From assembly GCF_030499515.1 (NCBI RefSeq), contig NZ_JASTWJ010000001.1, forward strand, positions 4,754,001-4,818,000: a stretch of DNA of 64,000 nt, written 5' to 3'. The position numbers and the translations under genes were made by a program. The notes beneath the pieces were generated by a model. That model was not told the origin of the DNA. It searched no databases and saw nothing but the letters and a program-made list of their open reading frames with translations. Source of the stretch: Streptomyces sp. DT2A-34 (GTDB taxonomy: Bacteria; Actinomycetota; Actinomycetes; Streptomycetales; Streptomycetaceae). This document shows positions 52,768 through 59,375 of this stretch, one piece after another (positions within the stretch are counted from its first letter, which is position 1; each line of letters starts with the position of its first letter).

Positions 52768-53106
52768 CGAAACCCATAGGGGCACCCCCCCCCGGAGCTG
52801 CGCCCGGAGGAACGTGACGCGATCGGCGACGTCTGCCACCGTCTGGGCCTGCTGCTGCGGGCCGCCGCCGACAGCGGCCGCCCCGTACTGCCGGGGCCGG
52901 GCGCCGTCCTCCTGCTCTACACCGACGGCCTGGTCGAGGTCCCCGGCGTCGACCTCGACGAGGTCACCGACGCGCTCGCCACCCGGCTGGCAGGGGCCGA
53001 CGCCAGGGAGATGGAAGCCCTCGCCGACACCCTCGTCCACACCGCCCGGGAGTACGCGCACCGCAGCGACGACATCGCCCTGCTCCTCATCCACGCCACC
53101 GCCTGA

Positions 53107-53445
53107 GGTGCCTCGGGCCGCGCACACGGCGTTCGCGGAGCCGGGCGGGGCGAGACGGAACCAGCGACGAGCGACACGGCCACCGCGACCGCGCTCACCA
53201 CGAGCGCCACGACCGCGAGGACGAAGCCGCCCGGGACATGACGGGCCAGGAGGTGACCGGGCAGCGGGCGGCCGCCGGGGAGCCGGTGCCGCCGCCTTTC
53301 CGGAACTGCTGAACGCGGTACGGGTCGCGGCCGCCGATGACGCGATGCCGGCACCCGCCATCACCGCCTGCTGATCGCCGAGTTCGCCCTGCGGCGCCCG
53401 AGGCCCTCCTCGGGCTGTCTGGTGACACCGACGCCGCGAACGCCG
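53107..53445. other. Intergenic region, possible small membrane protein
   Basis: 340 bases between the broken phosphatase gene and the acetyltransferase. A minus-strand stretch (about 53140-53240) reads VPGGFVLAVVALVVSAVAVA, then VSLVAGSVSPRP, a single hydrophobic helix, but it lacks a good start and stop, so it is not called. Nothing else is visible. Confidence 0.4.
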
Positions 53446-54078
53446 TCACGGACCGACGACCAGGGCCCGGCACGGCGCCGTCAGAGGCGCGTCCCGGGCA
53501 TCGGCCCACACCGAGCGCCAGCCCCAGGACCGCAGGGCCCCGAGGGTCGCGGTATCGCCACGGTCGACCAGCGTGACGCCGAACACGGCGGGATGGCCGG
53601 CGAGACCGGCGGCGCGGTCGGTGAGCAACCGCCGCTGCAGGCGCCGGGCGAGGTTCCAGTCGCGGCCCGGGTTCTGGGTGCGCACCAGGGAGTCGACCAG
53701 GAGCCCGGAGACCGCGAAGAGCCGCCCCGAGGCGGCGATCCCGAGCAGATCCCGGGGGAGATACCCGTCCAGGCCTCGCCACCAGGGCCCGTGCGCGGTC
53801 ACCGGAAAGCCGTAGGCGCACCCCGTCAGTACGACGCCTTCCCGCTCCGCCACCAGCAGGGCGAAACCCGGCCGCTGCACCTCGACGGTGAGCCGCCGCA
53901 GGAACAGCTCGCGCTCCAGGTTCCACGCCTGCGGATCGCCCCCGGAGGTCTGCGCGTACAGGTCGCCGAGTTCCTTGTGCCGGTCCTCGATCTGCCCTCG
54001 GGACAGCGGGCGGATTCGTTCCCCTTCCAGGGGCGACGGCGCTTGCCGGCCCCTGTGGTCGGGCGTGTTCACGGCCAT
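53446..54078 (-). CDS. GNAT-like acetyltransferase
   Basis: 210 residues from ATG 54078. LSRGQIEDRHKELGDLYAQT, NLERELFLRRLTVEVQRPGF and ALLVAEREGVVLTGCAYGFP (central strands), then GRLFAVSGLLVDSLVRTQNP and DWNLARRLQRRLLTDRAAGL follow the GNAT fold, with a degenerate acetyl-CoA loop (RDWNLARRLQRRLL replaces QxxGxG/A). This type is often found in actinobacteria without known function. The C terminus (GALRSWGWRSVWAD) is usual for the group. The next gene starts divergently at 54290. Confidence 0.72.
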   Translation of the reverse strand: MAVNTPDHRGRQAPSPLEGERIRPLSRGQIEDRHKELGDLYAQTSGGDPQAWNLERELFLRRLTVEVQRPGFALLVAEREGVVLTGCAYGFPVTAHGPWWRGLDGYLPRDLLGIAASGRLFAVSGLLVDSLVRTQNPGRDWNLARRLQRRLLTDRAAGLAGHPAVFGVTLVDRGDTATLGALRSWGWRSVWADARDAPLTAPCRALVVGP

Positions 54079-54289
54079 GAGGCGGATCCTGCCCCGGGCC
54101 CGGACAGGGCCGGCCCGGCGTCGTGGCTCGCCGAGAACGGCACCGCGTGGCAGCGGGCGCGCGAAGAGCCCTCGGCACTTTCACCGTACTCCCGCCCAGG
54201 TCCGGCCAGGAGCGTCCGCGCAGGCGCATCCGCGAGCCGGGCCGGGGGCCGGGCGCAGGAGTAGCGTGGGACGGGAAGACCAGGACAAG

Positions 54290-54808
54290 GTGAGCACAGT
54301 GCCCGGTACCGATCCCCCACCCGCCACGGGACTGCTCGCGGACGGCGTCCACGAGTCCATACGTCCCGGGACGGCACTTCTCCGGTTGGAGACGACACGC
54401 GACCGCCAGGGCGTCCTCGACGGCGCGTGGTGGCCGCGCTCCCGTGACATCGCGGTCGAACTGCCCGGTCTGGTCGGCGCGCTGACCGAACACCTCGGGC
54501 CGATCGCCCGGATCGGCCTGGACTCCGCCGCCTGGGACGGACTGACGACGCGCCTGGTCGTCGACGGCCGGGTCGTGCACATCGACGCCTCGTCCGTGGG
54601 CGACGACACCGTCCTGGTCACCCGGGGCGACCAGGACCTCTTCTCCCTGCTCGTCGTACCGCCGGACAGCGCGCCCGACGCGGCGCGGGCGGCGATGGCC
54701 CAGGCGGTGCGCGCCGACAACCTCAAAGGGGCCCGGCAGATCCTCGTCGACACCGGTGCCGAGCGCTTCTCGGCCCCCTTCGGCAGCGCGGACACGGGGC
54801 AGCCATGA
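54290..54808 (+). CDS. DUF5994 family protein
   Basis: 172 residues from GTG 54290 (a GTG at 54299 is an equal candidate). RLETTRDRQGVLDGAWWPRS, RDIAVELPGLVGALTEHLGP and IARIGLDSAAWDG are the signature of the actinobacterial DUF5994 family, often in small stress-linked loci. DLFSLLVVPPDSAPDAARAA and MAQAVRADNLKGARQIL complete the alpha/beta fold. There is no signal peptide. The stop overlaps the PRC-barrel gene by four bases (ATGA), so the two are translated together. The function is unknown. Confidence 0.78.
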   Translation: MSTVPGTDPPPATGLLADGVHESIRPGTALLRLETTRDRQGVLDGAWWPRSRDIAVELPGLVGALTEHLGPIARIGLDSAAWDGLTTRLVVDGRVVHIDASSVGDDTVLVTRGDQDLFSLLVVPPDSAPDAARAAMAQAVRADNLKGARQILVDTGAERFSAPFGSADTGQP

Positions 54809-55161
54809 TCCACGCGGCCGATGTCCGGGAGTGGCGCGAACAAGACGTGGTCGACCCCGAGGGGCACAAGATCGGCACACTCGAAGCCGTCTACGTCGAC
54901 ACGGCCACGGACGAACCGGCCATGGCCACCGTCCGTACGGGGCTGCCCACCCGTCAGCGTCTGGTCTTCGTCCCGCTCGACGAGGCGGTGCTGGGGCCCG
55001 GCTACGTCGAGGTGCCCCATGCCAAGGGGACGGTACGGAAGGCGCCTTCGATCGGGACGGACGACGTCCTGCCCGCCGAGCAGGAGGAGACGATCTTCCG
55101 CTACTACGACCTCGCCTACCGGCCGGGTGTCCATGGCGAACGTCAACTCGCGCGCCGCTGA
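54805..55161 (+). CDS. PRC-barrel domain protein
   Basis: 118 residues from ATG 54805. REQDVVDPEGHKIGTLEAVY, VDTATDEPAMATVRTGLPTR and QRLVFVPLDEAVLGPGYVEV are a PRC-barrel strand set, and AEQEETIFRYYDLAYRPG is the usual ending in the small actinobacterial versions. PRC barrels bind nucleic acid or other proteins (RimM, photosynthetic reaction centre H subunit). The coupled start with DUF5994 and a membrane peptide 21 bases downstream suggest a small, jointly expressed unit, perhaps stress-related. Confidence 0.85.
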   Translation: MIHAADVREWREQDVVDPEGHKIGTLEAVYVDTATDEPAMATVRTGLPTRQRLVFVPLDEAVLGPGYVEVPHAKGTVRKAPSIGTDDVLPAEQEETIFRYYDLAYRPGVHGERQLARR

Positions 55162-55182
55162 CCGCCAGGAGGTGATCGGTCG

Positions 55183-55353
55183 ATGGTGACGTTTCTGCTG
55201 CTCCTGCTGGTGGCCGTGGCCCTGGGCATCATCGGTGCGGCGGCGGACGGGCTGGGCTATCTGCTGGCCATCGGGGTCGTGCTCTTCGTGGCCGATGTGG
55301 CGTTCTTCGCAGTGGTGGGATTCCGGCGCGCCCGCCGACGCCCCGTGCGCTGA
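55183..55353 (+). CDS. Small two-helix membrane protein
   Basis: 56 residues from ATG 55183, behind AGGAGGTGATC, an unusually strong ribosome site. The whole protein is MVTFLLLLLVAVALGIIGAA, then DGLGYLLAIGVVLFVADVAF and FAVVGFRRARRRPVR: two membrane helices with a basic cytoplasmic tail. It is the third member of the DUF5994/PRC-barrel unit and resembles small hydrophobic proteins common after PRC-barrel genes in Streptomyces. Its short length hides it from most gene finders. The function is unknown. Confidence 0.72.
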   Translation: MVTFLLLLLVAVALGIIGAAADGLGYLLAIGVVLFVADVAFFAVVGFRRARRRPVR

Positions 55354-55460
55354 CCCGCGAGCGTTCCGACCCGCACGGCGGGAGAAAGTCTGTCGCGGCA
55401 GGACCACATTCTCCGCCTGCCGGAGATAGGGTTGTCCCGCGTCCGCGAAACGAAGGTGCC

Positions 55461-55799
55461 ATGCCCGCTGAGACCGCCTCCGCCGCCGGAAACCTCGACG
55501 ACGACGACTACCCCGCCTACACCATGGGACGAGCCGCCGACCTCCTCGGCGCCACCCCCGCCTTCCTCCGGGCCCTCGGGGAAGCCGAGCTGATCACCCC
55601 CCTGCGTTCGGAGGGCGGCCACCGCCGGTACTCCCGCCGCCAGTTGCGGATCGCCGCCCGCGCCCGGGAGCTCGTCGACCAGGGCACCCCCGTCGAGGCC
55701 GCCTGCCGCATCGTCTCGCTCGAGGACCAGCTCGACGACGCCCTCCGCCGCAACCGCGAGATGCGCCGGAAGCTGGACGAGCACGGCGCGAATACCTAG
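55461..55799 (+). CDS. MerR-like helix-turn-helix protein (copy B)
   Basis: 112 residues from ATG 55461. AYTMGRAADLLGATPAFLRA, LGEAELITPLRSEGGHRRYS and RRQLRIAARARELVDQGTPV match copy A at 40849, followed by a short helix LEDQLDDALRRNREMRRKL. It is a single MerR-type DNA-binding domain with no ligand domain. Here it lies 230 bases upstream of csp copy B, which strengthens the link to the cold-shock cassette. Copy A has a very long leader, whereas this gene has a short one. Both may act as activators or repressors of csp promoters (inference). Confidence 0.87.
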   Translation: MPAETASAAGNLDDDDYPAYTMGRAADLLGATPAFLRALGEAELITPLRSEGGHRRYSRRQLRIAARARELVDQGTPVEAACRIVSLEDQLDDALRRNREMRRKLDEHGANT

Positions 55800-55899
55800 T
55801 CCCGCCGATACAGAATTAGGGGCCCCGGCCGGATGAGAATTCCCGAACGGGCCCGAAAACGTACGGGCGCCCGGCACCCGACCTGTGTTAGCGTGATAG

Positions 55900-55922
55900 C
55901 AGTTGCAGTTTTGGTTGCCAGA
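55900..55922 (+). promoter_or_regulatory. Conserved leader motif of the cold-shock gene, copy B
   Basis: CAGTTGCAGTTTTGGTTGCC then AGA, 110 bases before csp copy B. It differs from copy A (37158-37180) at two positions although the rest of the two leaders has diverged. The sequence before it (TGTTAGCGT, about 55885-55893) could be a -10 region. Confidence 0.55.
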
Positions 55923-56031
55923 GACTTGTTTCTTTGCAGAGCTTTCCGGATCTTTCCGGAGGGGTGATCATCGCGGCGACTCGGATCCGTAAAGTGCGGA
56001 ATCCGGCACTGCCCCCCAAGGGAGATTCAAT

Positions 56032-56235
56032 ATGGCATCTGGCACCGTGAAGTGGTTCAACGCGGAAAAGGGCTTCGGCTTCATCGAGCAGGACGGCGGC
56101 GGCGCTGACGTGTTCGCCCACTACTCGAACATCGCCACCTCCGGCTTCCGCGAGCTTCAGGAAGGCCAGAAGGTTACCTTCGACGTCACGCAGGGCCAGA
56201 AGGGCCCGCAGGCCGAGAACATCGTTCCCGCCTGA
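56032..56235 (+). CDS. Cold-shock protein, CspA family (copy B)
   Basis: 67 residues, with start ATG 56032 after [27 protein letters not shown] contains RNP1 and VFAHYS is RNP2, as in copy A; the two differ at nine positions. It ends AENIVPA. The same order as in copy A follows: terminator hairpin, SD hairpin, DEAD-box helicase, CBS protein and a small conserved protein. Expected function: RNA chaperone at low temperature. Confidence 0.97.
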   Translation: MASGTVKWFNAEKGFGFIEQDGGGADVFAHYSNIATSGFRELQEGQKVTFDVTQGQKGPQAENIVPA

Positions 56236-56255
56236 CGCTGACGCGTTCCAATGTG

Positions 56256-56290
56256 GCTGGGGCCCGCGCTCTTGGGGTGCGGGTCCCAGC
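56256..56290 (+). terminator. Hairpin after csp copy B
   Basis: GCTGGGGCCCGCGC (56256-56269) pairs with the complementary GGGTGCGGGTCCCAGC end (about 56277-56290) with two G-U pairs. It is the counterpart of the 37510-37545 hairpin and stands 20 bases after the csp stop. Confidence 0.75.
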
Positions 56291-56445
56291 TCATTGCTAT
56301 CCCCGCGTTCCCGGAGTACCCGTTGTTCCCGGAGTACCCGGAGTTCCCGGATTATTGACGCCCCGGCTTCAGCGCCGAGCGGCCTTTCGCATTCCCTCGG
56401 CTCATTCTTGTGAATCCGCGCGCGGCTCGTCATCGCTCGGTCGGA

Positions 56446-56472
56446 CTTCCTCGATACGCCGTATCGAGGAAG
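56446..56472 (+). promoter_or_regulatory. Hairpin covering the helicase Shine-Dalgarno sequence, copy B
   Basis: CTTCCTCGATAC (56446-56457) pairs perfectly over 12 bp with GTATCGAGGAAG (56461-56472), loop GCC. The 3' arm contains GAGGAAG, the ribosome binding site for ATG 56481, eight bases ahead. Copy A has a 9-bp version at the same distance from its ATG. The two stems differ in sequence, with compensating changes, which supports the pairing. Confidence 0.82.
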
Positions 56473-56480
56473 GTTCCTCA

Positions 56481-58040
56481 ATGAACCGCACCCGTAGTAC
56501 CGGCAGCAGCTCAGGTCGCTTCCGTACCGGTAGAAACTCCACCCGCTCGGCAGGCAGCGCTCGCGGCAGCCGTTCGCGCGCGCAGGAGACCGGTCGGCAG
56601 AGCCCTCGCGCGCGCTCCGCCGCACGGCCGCAGGAGTTCACCCTGCCGGTCACCCTCACCGAGCCGCTCCCGGCGGTCGAGACGTTCGCCGAACTGGCGC
56701 TGCCCGACCGTCTGCTGGCCGCGCTCGGCGCCGAGGGCGTGACCGTGCCCTTCCCGATCCAGGCGGCCACGCTGCCGAACGCGCTCGCTGGGCGGGACGT
56801 GCTCGGCCGAGGGCGCACCGGTTCGGGCAAGACGCTCGCCTTCGGCCTGCCCGTGCTGGCCCGGCTCGAGGGACAGCGGGCCCAGCCCCGACAGCCGCTC
56901 GCCCTCGTCCTCGTACCCACCCGGGAACTGGCCCAGCAGGTCACCGACGCGCTCACCCCCTACGCCCGCGCCCTGCGCCTGCGCCTCGCCACCGTGGTGG
57001 GCGGCATGGCGATCGGCCGCCAGGCGAGTGCGCTGCGCGGCGGCGCCGAGGTCGTCGTGGCGACGCCCGGCCGCCTCAAGGACCTCATCGAACGGGGCGA
57101 CTGCCGGCTGGACCAGGTTGTCGTCACCGTCCTGGACGAGGCCGACCAGATGGCCGACATGGGCTTCATGCCGCAGGTCACCGCGCTGCTCGACCAAGTC
57201 GGTCCCGACGGCCAGCGGTTGCTGTTCTCGGCCACCCTGGACCGCAACATCGACCTCCTGGTACGCCGCTACCTCCACGACCCCGTGGTCCACTCGGTCG
57301 ACCCGTCCGCCGGCGCCGTCAGCACCATGGAGCACCATCTGCTGCACGTGCACGACGACGACAAGCACGCCACCGCGACCGAGATCGCCGCCCGTGACGG
57401 ACGGGTGATCATGTTCCTGGACACCAAGCACGCGGCCGACCGGCTGGCCAAGCACCTGCTGTCCGTCGGCGTGCGCGCCTCGGCCCTGCACGGCGGCAAG
57501 TCCCAGCCGCAGCGCAACCGGACGCTCGCCCGGTTCAAGGACGGCCACGTCACGGTCCTGGTGGCCACCAACGTCGCCGCCCGCGGGATCCACGTCGACG
57601 ACCTCGACCTCGTCGTGAACGTCGACCCTCCCGGCGACCACAAGGACTACCTGCACCGCGGCGGCCGTACCGCACGTGCCGGCGAGTCCGGCACCGTCGT
57701 CACCCTCGTCCTGCCGCACCAGCGGCGCGCGATGGACCGTCTGATGGCCGACGCCGGCATCACGCCGCGTTCCGCCCGGGTCCGCCCCGGCGAGGCCGAA
57801 CTGCAGCGCATCACCGGCGCCCGTACCCCCTCCGGTGTGCCCGTCACCCTCCCCGCACCGGTCCCGGAGCAGAGCGAGCGCCCGAAGTCCGCCGGCCGCG
57901 GGCGCAGGGGACAGGCCGCCGGCCGCGGTGAAGGCGGGCGGGGCGCCGGCCGCGGTGAAGGCGGGCGGGGCGCCGGCCGTGGCGGTAGCGGGCGGGGCGC
58001 CGGCCGGCCCCGTCGCTCCGCGCCGAGGAACAACCCATAG
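56481..58040 (+). CDS. DEAD-box ATP-dependent RNA helicase (copy B)
   Basis: 519 residues from ATG 56481. Motifs: VPFPIQAATLP (Q), GRGRTGSGKT (I), VPTRELAQQ (Ia), ATPGRLKDL (Ib), VLDEADQMADMGF (II), LFSATLD (III), VLVATNVAARGIHV (V), HRGGRTARAG (VI). It is close to copy A along the core. The N-terminal 75 residues are Ser/Arg-rich. The C-terminal tail has a tandem repeat of about 10 residues (GRGEGGRGAG, then GRGEGGRGAG and a degenerate copy) encoded by a 30-bp DNA repeat (57919-58010), an RGG-like RNA-binding tail not seen in copy A. Confidence 0.95.
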   Translation: MNRTRSTGSSSGRFRTGRNSTRSAGSARGSRSRAQETGRQSPRARSAARPQEFTLPVTLTEPLPAVETFAELALPDRLLAALGAEGVTVPFPIQAATLPNALAGRDVLGRGRTGSGKTLAFGLPVLARLEGQRAQPRQPLALVLVPTRELAQQVTDALTPYARALRLRLATVVGGMAIGRQASALRGGAEVVVATPGRLKDLIERGDCRLDQVVVTVLDEADQMADMGFMPQVTALLDQVGPDGQRLLFSATLDRNIDLLVRRYLHDPVVHSVDPSAGAVSTMEHHLLHVHDDDKHATATEIAARDGRVIMFLDTKHAADRLAKHLLSVGVRASALHGGKSQPQRNRTLARFKDGHVTVLVATNVAARGIHVDDLDLVVNVDPPGDHKDYLHRGGRTARAGESGTVVTLVLPHQRRAMDRLMADAGITPRSARVRPGEAELQRITGARTPSGVPVTLPAPVPEQSERPKSAGRGRRGQAAGRGEGGRGAGRGEGGRGAGRGGSGRGAGRPRRSAPRNNP

Positions 58041-58120
58041 CCAAGGCACCGGGACTCAACTCCCGGCGGTCGGGGCGAGCCCTCGCCCGTCCTGCCCGCC
58101 CCGACGAAGAGGAGAAGCCC

Positions 58121-58531
58121 TTGACGCCGACCGCTGCGCACACACGGCGGGCCCGCACCGCCGACGGCACCGGCCTGACCGCCAGTGACGCCATGCACGC
58201 GCCCGGACCCCACGTAGACGACCACATGACCGTCGACGTGGCCCTGTCCATGCTGATCAGCGCCCGCGTCCCGCACCTGCTCCTCCAGGACGAGGACGGG
58301 CGGTGCACGGGCCTGGTCACCCGGGCCCAGCTCGCCGCGCACCGCGGTGGTGGCTCGTGGTACAGCGACCGGACGCGGCTGCGGGACATCCCGCTCGACC
58401 GCGGACCGTTCACCTCGTCCGTGGCCGTACTCAGCGAGGCGGACGCCGCCATGCGGGTGCGGACCCTGGATGTGTCACCCGTGATCGACGAGCACGGCTA
58501 CGCCCTGGGCGTCCTCGCTCGGATCTGCTGA
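58121..58531 (+). CDS. CBS-domain protein (copy B)
   Basis: 136 residues from TTG 58121 (GAGGAGAAG upstream). DDHMTVDVALSMLISARVPH, LLLQDEDGRCTGLVTRAQLA and YSDRTRLRDIPLDRGPFT form the first CBS half; VLSEADAAMRVRTLDVSPVI and GYALGVLARIC the second. This is a complete pair of CBS motifs, whereas copy A (39250) lacks the last part. CBS pairs bind adenosine nucleotides and often sense energy state. The gene lies 80 bases behind the helicase and 57 bases before the small conserved gene, in a probable cassette transcript. Confidence 0.88.
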   Translation: MTPTAAHTRRARTADGTGLTASDAMHAPGPHVDDHMTVDVALSMLISARVPHLLLQDEDGRCTGLVTRAQLAAHRGGGSWYSDRTRLRDIPLDRGPFTSSVAVLSEADAAMRVRTLDVSPVIDEHGYALGVLARIC

Positions 58532-58588
58532 CCGCCTTCGCGCGGTCGACCCCTACGGCGTTTCTCGCCCAACTCTGTGGAGGCAACC

Positions 58589-58876
58589 ATGCGTTGTGTC
58601 ATCGCCCGTTTCCCCTTCGACCTGACCAAGAGCGAGGTCGAGCACTCGATGAGCGGCGTGACGCCCGAACCCGTCACCGGCGTGGCCGTGACCATCGAGC
58701 AGCGCGTCTACCCCGTGATGCAGGTCGGCGAAGTGATCACCAGGCAGAACCGCCGCGACTTCACCACGGGTGAGATGCGCCGCGCACTGACCCGCCTCGG
58801 CTTCACCTGCCACGACGCGGCTCCCGCCAGGCCGGCCCAGGCCGCGCAGGCTGACGAAGGTGCGCTCGGCTGGTGA
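58589..58876 (+). CDS. Small conserved protein of the cold-shock cassette (copy B)
   Basis: 95 residues from ATG 58589 (GGAGG site). MRCVIARFPFDLTKSEVEHS, GVTPEPVTGVAVTIEQRVYP, VMQVGEVITRQNRRDFTTGE and MRRALTRLGFTCHD follow copy A (39675) closely; the tail is an Ala/Gln-rich stretch. The longer GTG start at 58577 is not supported. The strong conservation between the two copies suggests a real function, perhaps on RNA, but I know of none. It is the last gene of cassette B. Confidence 0.82.
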   Translation: MRCVIARFPFDLTKSEVEHSMSGVTPEPVTGVAVTIEQRVYPVMQVGEVITRQNRRDFTTGEMRRALTRLGFTCHDAAPARPAQAAQADEGALGW

Positions 58877-58930
58877 CGTCTGGGGTCCCGACCCGCCGCG
58901 GGACCCGTGGTCGGGCTAGGCTCCTGAGAC

Positions 58931-59311
58931 ATGACGCACCCTGACGACCTGCTCGTCTCGATCGCCGCGATGGTGGAGTCGCGGCACAGCAGCCAGATGT
59001 CCCTGACCGTGGTGATCCCGGGAGCCGTCATCACGGGACGGCTGGCCCCGGAAGCTCTGTGGAAGGAGCGGGTGGCCGAAGTCCTGCGGGACTCAGCGCA
59101 CCTGGGGCAGTTCGCCGCCGCGTTCACCTCGCACCAGGCAGGCGGCGACCGCCCGCCGGAGCACGACAGCCGGCCCACCCACCTGCACTTCCACGTCGCC
59201 CGGATTCTCCAGGGCAGCTTCGGCATCCCCGACACGGGTGGCATGTACCGCGTCGCGCTGGAGGACGTGAGCGCCTGGACCATCGGGGACATCGGCTATT
59301 CGGACCAGTAA
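58931..59311 (+). CDS. Hypothetical protein, possibly gas-vesicle-accessory-like
   Basis: 126 residues from ATG 58931. HPDDLLVSIAAMVESRHSSQ, MSLTVVIPGAVITGRLAPEA, LWKERVAEVLRDSAHLGQF and HLHFHVARILQGSFGIPDTG, ending VALEDVSAWTIGDIGYSDQ. I remember a widespread actinobacterial protein of this pattern, sometimes near gas vesicle genes, with no assigned role. No signal peptide or membrane helix. It ends just before a bidirectional terminator. Confidence that it is a real gene is high, function unknown. Confidence 0.75.
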   Translation: MTHPDDLLVSIAAMVESRHSSQMSLTVVIPGAVITGRLAPEALWKERVAEVLRDSAHLGQFAAAFTSHQAGGDRPPEHDSRPTHLHFHVARILQGSFGIPDTGGMYRVALEDVSAWTIGDIGYSDQ

Positions 59312-59324
59312 GAGCCTGTGAAGA

Positions 59325-59369
59325 AGCCCCCGGCCCCTCCCCGCTGTATGCGGGAAGGAGCCGGGGGCT
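59325..59369. terminator. Bidirectional terminator between convergent genes
   Basis: AGCCCCCGGC at 59325-59334 pairs with GCCGGGGGCT at 59360-59369, continuing with CCT/AGG and CCCGC/GCGGG after two internal mismatches, to a loop near 59345-59349. It stands between the hypothetical gene at 58931 and the GH30 gene on the other strand. Confidence 0.85.
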
Positions 59370-59375
59370 GACGCG

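Larger units (their letters stand above)
51331..52790. mobile_element. IS110-family insertion sequence
   Basis: About 1.46 kb inserted in the GAF part of the phosphatase gene. The left boundary follows a run of Cs at 51325-51331, and the right boundary lies in a run of nine Cs at 52785-52793, so the exact ends cannot be set. No terminal inverted repeats and no clear target duplication are visible, as expected for IS110. There is one transposase gene (51565-52767), about 230 bases of non-coding DNA on its 5' side and about 20 on its 3' side. The element looks intact. Confidence 0.88.
50896..53106 (+). pseudogene. GAF/PP2C (SpoIIE-like) phosphatase gene, disrupted twice
   Basis: ATG 50896 opens MAPRMSPTARGEGMGG, with a GAF-like domain to about 51330 (VLVEAMRDTGACVGAVYLLR, PYPFTLAAAAITTGGTQWGG). 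The IS110 element then interrupts it between 51330 and about 52790. After it, ELRPEERDAIGDVCHRLGLL and LRAAADSGRPVLPG match the GAF end. PGAVLLLYTDGLVEVPGVDL and DEVTDALATRL, then HRSDDIALLLIHATA, are the very end of a PP2C domain, reached directly after LPG. The PAS/GAF middle and most of the phosphatase are thus deleted (roughly 500 residues compared with usual relatives). The metal-binding residues are gone. The gene is dead even without the IS. Confidence 0.8.

Noticed and set aside
58577..58588. Upstream GTG start for the small conserved protein, copy B
   Set aside because: The extra residues are absent from copy A, and the GGAGG site overlaps this codon, so ATG 58589 is the better start.
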